DNA from: Platerodrilus igneus
Taxonomy: Eukaryota; Arthropoda; Insecta; Coleoptera; Lycidae
DNA length: 64,000 bases
Direction of reading: 5' to 3'
NCBI GenBank assembly: GCA_036346225.1
Contig: JARFIW010000139.1
Location: forward strand, 4,712,001-4,776,000
Part shown: piece after piece, positions 22,820 through 33,200 of the stretch
Layout of the letters: each line of letters opens with the position of its first letter
Numbering within the stretch: the first letter of the stretch is position 1
Translations under genes and position numbers: made by a program
The notes under the pieces: model-generated
What the model was told of the DNA's origin: nothing
The model's database searches: none
What the model saw: only the letters and a program-made list of their open reading frames with translations

Positions 22820-24400
22820 CTTTTTGTTTTATTTATTTATTTAATTCGCCCAATGCTATTAACAGTATACATGAATGAATTAAAAAAAAATGTAAAGTGT
22901 TCACTTCTGTAAATAAGTCAGATCCTTAACTAAATACAATCGTCTTGCAGATACACCACTACCATTACATATAATTTCATATTTTCCTTTTATATGAGTC
23001 CTAACTTTCTTAGAAAACAGTTTCATGTCTTGAATATTTTTAATATCAGATGGAAGATTGTTAAATAAACAAAATCCCTTATATATAATTGTTTTCATCG
23101 TCAAACTTCTGTTCACTCTACTCACATTAATATAGTCTTTGGTTCTGATGTTATAGTTGACATATGCTGATCTATAATGTATATATTGCAAAAGATATTC
23201 TGGTGCCTGTGGACTAGGACCATAACAGCATGTTCAACTTGTGCTTCTAGAGGCAACCAGATCAGTTGTTGTAACATACTGTTAATTGGAGTCATAATGT
23301 TACATTTTAGTATTACACGCATTCCCTTGTTCATCTGAATTTGCAGTCTTTGTACGTCCTTTCTTTTGCACATAAAGAGCACAGTCTGGCAGTAGTTGAA
23401 ATGTGGCAAAATTATTACATTATAGACAAAACACCTAGTCCATAGTGTTAAATGGGTTGAGAGTCTACTTAAAATGCCAATTTTCTTGCCCATCTTATTC
23501 TTACATAATTCATCAACATGCCCAGTAAACTTAAGTTCTGAGTCAATATAAATCCCCAAGTATTTGATTGACTTTACAATCTCAATGTTACTACCATTTG
23601 TAGAAATATGAAGGCCACTTTCTACAAAATCGTTGTATTTTTTTGTGGAACCAATGAGCATGCCTTTTGTCTTATTCACATTCAGTTTCAATTTATTTAT
23701 ACAAAACCATTTGTAAAACTTTTCTAGCTGATTATTAAATACTGTTATTAGATCCTGTATGTTATAACCAGATACTGACAAAAGTGTATCATCTGCAAAC
23801 GTATTTACAAAACACTGGTCCACACTCAAGTACATATCATTCATGTAAATTATAAAAAGTAATGACCCAAGAACACTGCCCTGTGGCACTCCATATACAC
23901 TAGTAGTCACTTCTGATAATCTGTCTCCGTACTTTACTTTATGACTTCTATCATTCAAATAGCTAACAAACCATTTCAAAGCAATTCCTGTTATACCATA
24001 ATACTCCAATTTTTGTACCATAATGTCTCTGTCTATAGTTTCAAAGGCACGTTGCAGATCTACAAATACACTCAAGATTGTCTTATTATTATCCATGTCC
24101 TTTTTCCATTTAATAAAGGCACATTGTACAGCCATTTCACATGAACGACCTTTACGAAAACCAGATTGGTACACATACAGTAATTTATTAGTTTCGCAGT
24201 ATTCAAGTAGTTGTTTATGCACAACAATCTCTATTATTTTTCAACAACTGGCAAAATATTAATTGGTCGAAAGCTTTCAGCTGTAGATGCCTTAAACACT
24301 TTTGGAATAGGAATAATAGCACTTACTGTCAGTTCAGTTGGTATTTGACCTAGTCTTAATGACATATTAACTGACCAGATTACAAGGTATGATTTATTTT
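22820..24400 (-). mobile_element. Non-LTR retrotransposon (CR1/Jockey-like), 5'-truncated, RT nearly intact
   Basis: The minus strand encodes most of a reverse transcriptase: LGQIPTELTVSAIIPIPKVF, RPINILPVVEK, then (24222-23122) QSGFRKGRSCEMAVQ, VFVDLQRAFETIDRDIM, YGVPQGSVLGSLLFIIYMND and the catalytic FADDT, then NKLKLNVNKTKGMLIG, and the 3' block IIYKGFCLFNNLPSDIKN. Two single-base shifts break it: one missing A in the run after VVEK (about 24235), and one near 23200 joining HRH to the YLLQYIHYRSAYVNYN frame. The 3' tail is a (TTTA)-type microsatellite at 22826-22845. It is 5'-truncated near 24400, next to repeat R2 copy c. No target duplication was identified. Confidence 0.88.
23122..24222 (-). 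pseudogene. RT core ORF of the LINE
   Basis: A 366-codon open stretch containing fingers, palm (F.DLQRAFE, GVPQGSVLG, FADDT) and thumb of the reverse transcriptase. It starts in mid-domain because of the upstream 1-base deletion, so the annotated Met is not a real start. Codons are otherwise open, which suggests a fairly young insertion. Confidence 0.85.
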
Positions 24401-24455
24401 TAGAAAAGGATATGTGCATGTGTAATGAAATTATGTTTTTAGGTCGATAGTGGCT

Positions 24456-24902
24456 ACATTTACGTTGATTTTTATTACAATTATTTAGGGAATAGGTAAA
24501 GACAGCGATTTGCAAAGGATATCCAGCTACCCCAGTGGTATTTATATCTAGAAGGAATATTTCATTTTGACAGAGAAACTTGATAATAACCAACTTTAGA
24601 ATACCAAGGCAAGGGAGTTTTACGTGGAATGTCTTCCACATAGAAATGATATCAAAAGCTTGCAATGACAGACTTTGGCACCCCCCGATTTTGACAGAAA
24701 CAAGACCTTTCAGGGTAAATGTTAATTTAATGTACAATTTTTAAAGTTAAACCTTGATAATTATGAATTTTATATTTTTTTAATTATTCCATATATTCTT
24801 TTCTCATTTATCTATAGGAACCCCCTGCCTCACCACTGCAGTTAGTCGGCATACCCTTTTATTGTTACGGGGTCCTCGACTCTTCAGGACATATCAAAAT
24901 TT
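24456..24902 (+). repeat. Dispersed repeat R2, copy c
   Basis: Landmarks GGATATCCAGCTACCCCAGT, TTTGGCACCCCCC, AGACCTTTCAGG/GTAAATG (24715) and ATCTATAG/GAACCCCC (24817), then CACTGCAGTTAGTCGGCATA and the common end near CATATCAAAATTT. It is shorter in the 5' half than copies b and d. It lies directly beside the LINE 5' truncation point. Confidence 0.68.
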
Positions 24903-26309
24903 AAATTGTTTTAACGCCTATTTTTTCAATAACAGCTTTTTCAATAACAGCTTTTAATTAAACAATTTTGATATGATACCAGCAGTTAGTGTTTTTAGTT
25001 TTGTATATCACCGACTGCAAACATGTACAGTAAATCTATAGATGAACCTATAGGTTAAAAGTTTAAACACAACCTTGGTAAGCTGTGGCAGGATTTTCCA
25101 TTTCAGATAGTAACTTTGGTAAAACAAGTGTATATACCTGTACAAGTGTCACTCTTCAGTTTTACTTCTTTTATAATTCAATTAAATATAACACTAAAAT
25201 AATACATATATTATCATACGTAACAATTTCACTTATGCAGCCTAACTAGGAGCAAAACCTTCCAAATAGGAATTTCTTCAAACTAATTACTTGTAAAAGA
25301 TTCTGTATTTTACATCCCACAGGTTTTGAGGAATATATCCTTTGATGAAAATTTATTGATTTTAACTGTACTAGGCTGATCTGCTGCAGCTTTCCGGGTG
25401 TTCACTACAAAATCAATTGATCAACATTGTGTTTAGTTAATTAACACCCCCTTGAACCGTAAATACATCATATAAAAAAGCAATCAACTCTCTTAATCTT
25501 TAATCGATTGCTTTCACATACATGCTTTTTTAATATGTCATATTTTTTAGTTTTACTAAGATTAACAGTATTCCCATTATTGTCGTTTATACTAACAACT
25601 CAAAACTCAGGTGCAAAACGCTTTTGCTTTTTTCCTGCAGCCAATGGAAAGTTCAGTTGGGTTCATAGGTCAGTCATGATAGTAGACTTTAGTAAAATGG
25701 TCATAAATAAGCTACCGCAACTGGCTTTAGAACCATTAGCCATTAGTTATCGATTCTGCGTAGTCACAAAAGCCACACACAGTTAGCAGATGTTCCTAAA
25801 AAGGTTGATATTCTAGTAGCTACAGAACTGAAACAGAATACTAAAATTTCTAAAATTTATTTTAAACAGCATTCCAACATTAATCAAGTTTATTAAAATT
25901 TTACTGCAATACAGCAGTTTATTGTAGCATGTAAATGATTTCAAAATTATTAGGTTTGATAAAGTTTGATGGAATTGGATTTCAAGAACGCCAAAATTTC
26001 ATATTACATCTTTTTATAGTAGTTTGCAGATCAAAAAACAATTTTCCATAATTACTTAGTCGACTGTACAAAGATATGCAGATTCTTTTATTGAACTGTT
26101 TCATGCTCATCTTTTTTAAATAATGGACCTAGTTTCTTATTGATTTCAATATACTGTTTATGATAGTGCACCACACTTGGTTAATTCACGTTTTGGATAT
26201 AAAATGTATTATCATAGTGCACCTATAACTTTTTTATTAGAAATTGCAACGTCACTTCAGAAATTTTGCCATCCTATAAGCTTTCAAGCAATTATTTTAA
26301 CAACGGTAT
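24903..26309. other. Intergenic, nothing recognised
   Basis: AT-rich stretch. Only short ORFs without recognisable similarity. Confidence 0.5.
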
Positions 26310-26586
26310 AAATGTCGAATATCCCCTTCTAGATTCTGACACTGAAACTAGTGTCAATCGCTTGAATTTTTTGTGCTGATGCCGAATGTGCAATTTATTT
26401 TCGGCACAAACAATAGGCTATGCGGCTACGGCCGAGCAAAGTGTTTAAAAATGGTCCTATTTTCATATCGCATTTTCCAACATAAATTGTATGGTAACAT
26501 GTTTTAATTTTTCTTACAATTTCAATTATAATTCGAAAATAAAAACAAACAAATCTTTAATTATTTAGAAAGCTCATTTGTCAAAA

Positions 26587-27503
26587 TGTTGTCCATTATA
26601 CCACACGGCAAATGGAATTTATTCAAACTTCACGACTTGGCTCAAGGTGAAGATAAATTGTGGGGCTATTGAGCAAACGAATGGTTCTTAGCCAAGACAA
26701 AAACCGTTGATGTCAAAAGCTTTCACGAGTAGGCAAGAAAATTAATAAATGCCAAAAAGAAATTACTGTAAGAGCCGGGTCCTGGTTTTCAAATAGCAAA
26801 CTTTCTTTTGAAAAAATACTCGTGCTTACATACATGATTATAAAAAATTCTCCCAAATTCATATAATGAATGAACTGGAACTGGGGAATAAAACTGTAGT
26901 TAATTGGACGGTATTTGTACACCAGGTATCTTTCCTCATTTGTTGCATTTTAAATGTTATTTTCTAATTTCCCTATATTTTTGTACTAGGTACTAGAAGA
27001 ATGGTCAATGGAAAAAACTGAAATGATTGGAGGCATTGGGAAAACTGTCGAAAGCAAATTCGGAAAGCATAAATACAATCGAGGCCACCGCGTGGAAGGG
27101 CAGTGGGTGTTTGGTGGCTTAGAATGCGAATCTGGGAAAATTTTTCTAGTTCTGGTGGAAACACGACACCGAGTTACTTTGACTTCAATCATAAAAAACT
27201 GGATCAAACACGGGACTACAATAATCAGCGACTGATGGAAAGCCTATCATCATCTTGGGAGAGAAAGGCTATCGCCACTTGAAAGTCAACCATTCTGTTA
27301 CTTTCCGTGATCCTACAACTGGAGCTCATACTAATGCAATCGAGTCTACATGGAGGCATGCTAAACAGTTTCTATAAAACTACAATCAGCAAAAGAAAAA
27401 CTACCCGGGCTACTTGTCACATTATATCTTTATTAAAAAGTGCAAGTCTGATGGTGTCGATGAGCTAACCGCATTTCTAGGATACGTACCAACGCTTCCT
27501 TAA
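26587..27503 (+). pseudogene. ISXO2-like DDE transposase (Merlin), broken
   Basis: Recognised from ESKFGKHKYNRGHRVEGQWV, FGGLECESGKIFLVLVET and ISD, then a stop where the family has a residue before W (D-stop-WKAYHHLG). It continues with VNHSVTFRDPTTGAHTNAIE and STWRHAKQFL, then GYLSHYIF..KCKSDGVDELTAFLGYVP. The acidic residue expected just before ESKFG is V here, so the first catalytic Asp appears lost. Several stops and shifts in the N-terminal third. Confidence 0.85.
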
Positions 27504-27624
27504 AAGCATAAGTTTGTATCTTTCTTTGTTCTGCCACAGTTTAGTTTTACCTAAAGTTAGTAATAAATGTTTGTTTTATACTATACCTACATAATCTTTT
27601 TTGATTAAAACTCAGAAAATGTGT

Positions 27625-27785
27625 CAACATCTATATTTAGGTTAGGTTAGGCATGAATGTCAAATTTGCACTGCATAGCGTTTGGTTAGGTTAGCAGAAA
27701 AATATTTGAGGACGAGACTGAAGGTCGAAGTCGACAAATTTTTTCTGCTAACTTAACCTAAGGCGATGCAATGCATCAAAGTTAC
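27625..27785. repeat. Imperfect inverted repeat with TTAGG-like run inside the Merlin element
   Basis: GGTTAGGTTAGCAGAAAAA on the left arm pairs with TTTTTTCTGCTAACTTAACC on the right arm, around a loop of about 30 bases. The arms extend outward to TTTGCACTGCAT / ATGCAATGCATCAAA. An extra AGGTTAGGTTAGG run lies just left. This could be a MITE nested in the Merlin, or part of its own subterminal region. Confidence 0.55.
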
Positions 27786-27974
27786 AATTACTCCCATTAC
27801 TATGATTATATTAGGATATGAAAATAAAACCATTTTTAGAGACTTTATGCAACCATAGCGACGTAGCCTATTGTTTGTGCCGAAAATAAATTGCATATTC
27901 GGAATCAGCACAAATAATCTAAGCGATTGACACTAGTTTCAGTGTCAGAATCTAGAAGGGGATATTCGACATTT

Positions 27975-29593
27975 GTTCCTTAATAATGTTCAATAAGCAA
28001 TAGTTGTTGATTAAATAAAACTATCATATCACATATGGATTAATTACCAATAAGATCAGCAGTGAGTAGGCTGCTGTGACATTGCAAAAACACATTTACA
28101 TTTCTTTAAGTTTAAACTTATATTTGTATACCTGTCGGGAAATTCAACTAGTTTTAGTTTATTTGGCTTATGCCATATGAATTTAGTTTTCGAAAATATT
28201 AAATGGGTGATACTAGGCACGTGAAAAATGGAAACGAGTTTGGCATTTGAATTATAAAAATGAATTATTGCAAATTAAATGACTAGAAGTACAGAACGTA
28301 TGCCAAAAACTATCGGGAATTAGGATAAAACACGATTTAGTTGTAAGTTATTGTTAAATATGCATTAGAAATCTTTTAATGTTCTACCAGTTTTAGCGCT
28401 ATTGTACAAGAATAAACGTTCAAAAAAATTTCATAGTTCTCAGCATAACTTTGATAACAATACCAATTTACAAAACTACGAATTAATGCAATTTCCAAAG
28501 CTATGAATTACAGAAGCAAATTTAATTCTGTTTGCATACGTTACACATGAGGAAGAAGAAAGTGAAAAAACATAATTAATAAAGACTAAGAGAACAAAAT
28601 AGATTTTAAATTGAGCCCTGGGGATTCCAGATGTAACGTACGACCCAGGTTTTAATGCTGCAACGTTTAACTCTTTGTTGTCTTTCACTTAAATATTAAA
28701 CAATCCAATGAAAATTGTTAGAATATCATAATTTTCAGTAAAATATTAGTGTAACATGTGTACAAGTTCATGCGGAGTCCATGAACATTCTCATATAGTA
28801 TATTTAAATTATATATTATTATATTTAAGAATTTCTAAATTAAAGTGATGACCTTCCTGCAGTCGCAGTTACACTCATTTCTTCCTTGCAGTGACAAAAA
28901 TACTAAGTCTAGATTGGCCAGGCTTGTGTATTAAAACTGACGTATACCTATTAAACAAAATATGTTAAATTTTCTAAAACGGAAATTGAAACTGGAACTC
29001 TATTTCATATGATTACAATAAATATTACAATTATATGTACATTCCACCGCAATTCCAATTTTTAACTCTGGCATTTTTAATTGCATGCTTTGCAATCACA
29101 TTTCATCGTTATAACACCTTTCATAATCCGTGTGTTTCCTATATCGGATAGCATACTCACCTTCCTATACAGATGTGATGTACGTACAAATTAAAGTCGG
29201 TTCCCTCTGGCAAATTTTTACATTGTCCATAATATTTAAATTAATAACCATACAATTCAACCTCCATCTGGATATGATGACATACCCCATAGTTTAAATA
29301 TTTTCCTTTTCTAAACCAAGACTGTGGAAACATATCTCATACAGCGAGTACTTCCATAATGAAGAAATACCAATATTTACTGTCGAATTCAAGATTACCT
29401 TGTAGATTATTTATATCAAAAATTGCAGATTCATATTAAATATGTTAATTAAGTTAATGAATTATTCAAATGTACAGCATATTAAAAACATAAAAAAGCT
29501 GTAAGCAACAACAGCAAGTAAAAAAAAATGTGCAAAACAATGTGAGTAGAACAAAATAATGCACTAAAAACACAACACAATACTCTAACAACA
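27975..29593. other. 3' flank of the TAB2-like gene
   Basis: AT-rich, probably 3' UTR and intergenic sequence of the minus-strand gene. No protein similarity was seen and no polyadenylation signal can be chosen with confidence. Confidence 0.45.
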
Positions 29594-29661
29594 CTATATC
29601 TTACGTCTCGATATCCGAGGAGTAACATGAATATGAATATTATCACCAGGAGCAGCTGATA
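29594..29661 (-). CDS. TAB2: TAB2-like last exon (spliced C-terminus)
   Basis: A good acceptor (TTTTCTTTTGTTTATAG) at 29662, then VSAAPGDNIHIHVTPRISRR KI and a TAG stop at 29596-29594. The donor is G/GTATGA at 29908, after MPRILH. The phase fits exactly (CAT G + TA). This short exon is below ordinary ORF size. Confidence 0.72.
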
Positions 29662-30234
29662 CTATAAACAAAAGAAAAACACAAATGTTAAAAATGTTTA
29701 TTCCCAAAAGAGATCAATAATAATATTAATAAAAAGTACAACTTTAACATACATAATCAAATACCAACATCACACATACAATACAATTATTTTGCAATGC
29801 TATTGCCATTATTGTTGATCAATCTATTAGGATTATAAGGTCCGCTTTCACCCAAAGGCCTAATCATTCCAAATACTAAGCAAGGATTAGGAGGCTCAGA
29901 TTTCATACCATGAAGTATACGTGGCATATCACACTCCTCACATTTATCCAAAAGTGGGTGATTTTGGAATGTACACAAGTGGCAATTCCATCTAGAATCT
30001 TCCATTTCTGCTTGAGGAACTGTTCTCGTAGATCTCAGCTGATTTTCTTGTGGATTTGATATTCGAAATGGAGTGCCTAAGGTTAAACGACTATGTTGAC
30101 CAGTGTAAATGTGGCGATAGAACTCTTCATTTGTTTCACAAAGTGGAACTAAAAACACAAAATTTTGAGTTATGAAAGTAGGTCTAGCAAGATCAAATAT
30201 TTGTAATTGGTTAAGCAATAAAGGTATCTGAGTA

Positions 30235-30266
<32 letters not shown>

Positions 30267-33200
30267 TTTTTTACTAACACTGTAATTTGATACTCTAATT
30301 AGTTACACATAGTTACACATAGCTACAAGTTACTTTCACTCTAGTTTGTACTAACAATATTAGATGCAATAATATAACCGTCGGCATTTTTAAATAAAAC
30401 AACAAACTGATAAATAGATCCGTGTCATATTAAATCAGATGAAGTAGATTTTTCCATTTAAAGGCATCAAGGCAAGATGTGGATTGTAACTTCGTACTGT
30501 ATAGCTCGCTTGTTCAATCAAGCAGAATTAGTGTGTTTCCTAGCGATATTACGGAAAGTTATTTTGAGATGAGTACTCTTGCTCACTCTATTAAGGTAAA
30601 AGGAACTTGTTTAGTAAATTAACTTTGAATAACCGATTGATATTCAGATGCTCCAATCAATCATAACGATAATTGGTGAGTATAAAACACTAATCACAAG
30701 ATTGTCTAAATTAGCAACTGGAGTTTACTTACCACGAAAAATGACTTAAAAAATTAAAATTCGAATATGATCCAATATGCGTATAAAGTCCCTTTAAAAC
30801 GTCTGCTTTAAATGCTATACACTTTTATTATAATATACTAAAATAATTGTTAAATGGCATATAGAATAAAGTCCATTCTTCTATTTTTCTTAGCAGCAAA
30901 TTTATCAATAATCTTATTATTAAAATTGTCTTTTCTTAAACAAAAAGTCGCTCAAATGACATCACCCCCAAAGCATTCGATCGATCTTCACTCATTGTGT
31001 TATGTAAAAAACTTTTAAGGCACTTCATCATAGAGAAACATCTCTTGGCTTCAGAAGTTGGCACAGGTATTGTTACCAGTATTGTCAAAAGTTTTACGAT
31101 TTCTGTAAATACCACATCGAGTCCTTGTTCCAACAGCAAACGAAGTAAAGGCACAGCACTAGAAGCGTCACGCAATTCTTCCCGCATATAAATAACTTGC
31201 AATTCAGTTTTTAATTGATTTGCATTTAAGAACGAATAGCATTCAATTGTATTTTGCAAAAATTCATCTAGAAAACATTTAACAAATTCGGAGAATTTTT
31301 TTATAACAAATAAATTTGTATCAACCAACTGACCAACAAAGTTAAATCTGTCCCTTATTTGCGAAATAGTTACATCACAAACTTCCATTGCTTCTTTTCT
31401 TTTCGACTTTTCGTCATTATTGTTGCACTTTCTTCGTCTAACTGGTAGTTCAGATATAGTTTGCTCCTCAAGATTGTGATTTATAATAAACATTTCTTCG
31501 CGAATATTATTAATTCTTTTGTCAAAATTATCAATGTTTTTTTTTAACTTTTATTGAATCGGTAACCTTTTGCTGAAGTTGGTTAAAAAGGATGTCAACA
31601 TGTGGCATAAACTTATGGAAAACAGAAAGCCAAAATGTAAACTTTTCATCTAGAAGTAAACGTTCATAAGCACTCGCATGCTGAATAGTGCTTGGCAGTG
31701 TAATATCATCACTATTTTGTATAACTTCTATAACTTTGACTAATTCATCCCAATTTTCTATAAACGGTATGTATAGAACGTGACTGAAAATTCCAATACT
31801 CGAGGTAGCTTCTTTTGAACAATATCTTCTAAAACTCGTGTTCTCCGAGGTGATGTTAAAAAAAACCCACAAAGAACAGTTAAATTGGAAAAAACGATTC
31901 TGACGTTCCTATTGACTGAGGTTGATTTTGTCATAATAAGATTAGCTTGATGTACGTAGCAGTGCACAAAATTTGCAAACGGATATTTATCTTTAACTAT
32001 CTTCTGAATTCCATTAAGCGATCCGCTCATAACAGAAACGCCATCATAGCTTTGGGCCATTAGCTTATTGGGACTGTTTAAAAGAAAATTTAATTCGTTT
32101 AATATACATCTAGACAAAAATGCAGAGTCCTATCCATCAGGAAGCAAAAATTTCCAGAATCTTTCTACAGGAAGGCCATTCTTAAGGTATCTCAAAATAA
32201 GAACTAATTGGAACTGGTAAGCTACATCCGTGGTTTCATCAGCAATTATTGAAATGTAGTCCACTGCTTCAACTTCCTTCTTTACTTCATGATAAACTTC
32301 AAACCTACACTCTAAAATTTCATTTTGAATAGTTTTTGATGTTCCTTTAAAAATTTGTGATTTTTTTAAGTGATCCTTTAATACGGAATCTAAATCTGCC
32401 AAAAAATTAACAAGTTCTCTAAATACTCCTTTATTTGCAGAGTTATCCTTTTCATTATGGCCCCTTAGTGCTAATTCGAAAGAACCACAAAATTGTATGC
32501 AGTTAATTATTTTCGAAAAAACGTATCGATTTTTTGCAATTTCTTCGTTTTTTATTAAAAGAGAGTTTCTATATTCAGAACTTAATTGAACTTGTATATT
32601 CGTCTTACCTAATAATTTAAAACTAAACATGCTGTTGATATGAGCAACCAAGGCTTCATGTTTTTTAATCTTAGCTGCAATATGAACTAAATGGGTGATG
32701 CCGTTTTTGGTCCAAGCAGCTTCGTCCCCATAAAGCACACACGGAAAACAATAAAACGCGTTTCTTTCTTCGCATCCACAAATCCAATCATTTTTAGAAT
32801 ATACATTTCTATTAAATTTACGCACAATTTCTTTGCCTTTAACTGTTTGTTTACGCACAAGTTTTAAGTCTGGTAGCGGTCAACCCAAATCTTTAATATT
32901 TAGTTTGTCAGTCAAACTACATCTCGAAAATGGATGTACTAACAAGGTATGAATATTATTCATATTCACAGAAAAAAGAAAATATTCCTTCAGAAACTAT
33001 AGCAAACAAAACTAATGCTTATTTTATCTTATTAAGTTAGTAAATTGAATTAAATTACACTACAAATTCACTATTAAAAGTGCCAGGACAATCCAATGTA
33101 CCTACTTTTTAAAAGAACGAACTATGAAATAAACAAAACTCAACTTTGAAAAAACTTTTACTATTAATATAGACAGGTCCTTACAGAACAAATGTTCTAA

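Larger units (their letters stand above)
26310..27974 (+). mobile_element. Merlin (ISXO2/IS1016-like) DNA transposon, inactive
   Basis: 1665 bp bounded by inverted repeats of roughly 120 bp that are nearly identical (start AAATGTCGAATATCCCCTTC; the right copy is the reverse complement, ending at 27974). Each contains the palindrome TGACACT-GAAACT-AGTGTCA. Inside, on the plus strand, is an ISXO2-like transposase (about 26587-27500). The 8-9-bp target duplication typical of Merlin was not found at these ends. Confidence 0.85.

Noticed and set aside
24234..24737. Minus-strand ORF of 167 codons spanning the LINE end
   Set aside because: Only its last 40 or so codons are LINE; the first part reads through repeat R2 copy c and is not conserved in other R2 copies.
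25508..25786. Plus-strand ORF of 92 codons
   Set aside because: No recognisable motif, no splice context, and typical of chance ORFs in this AT-rich DNA.
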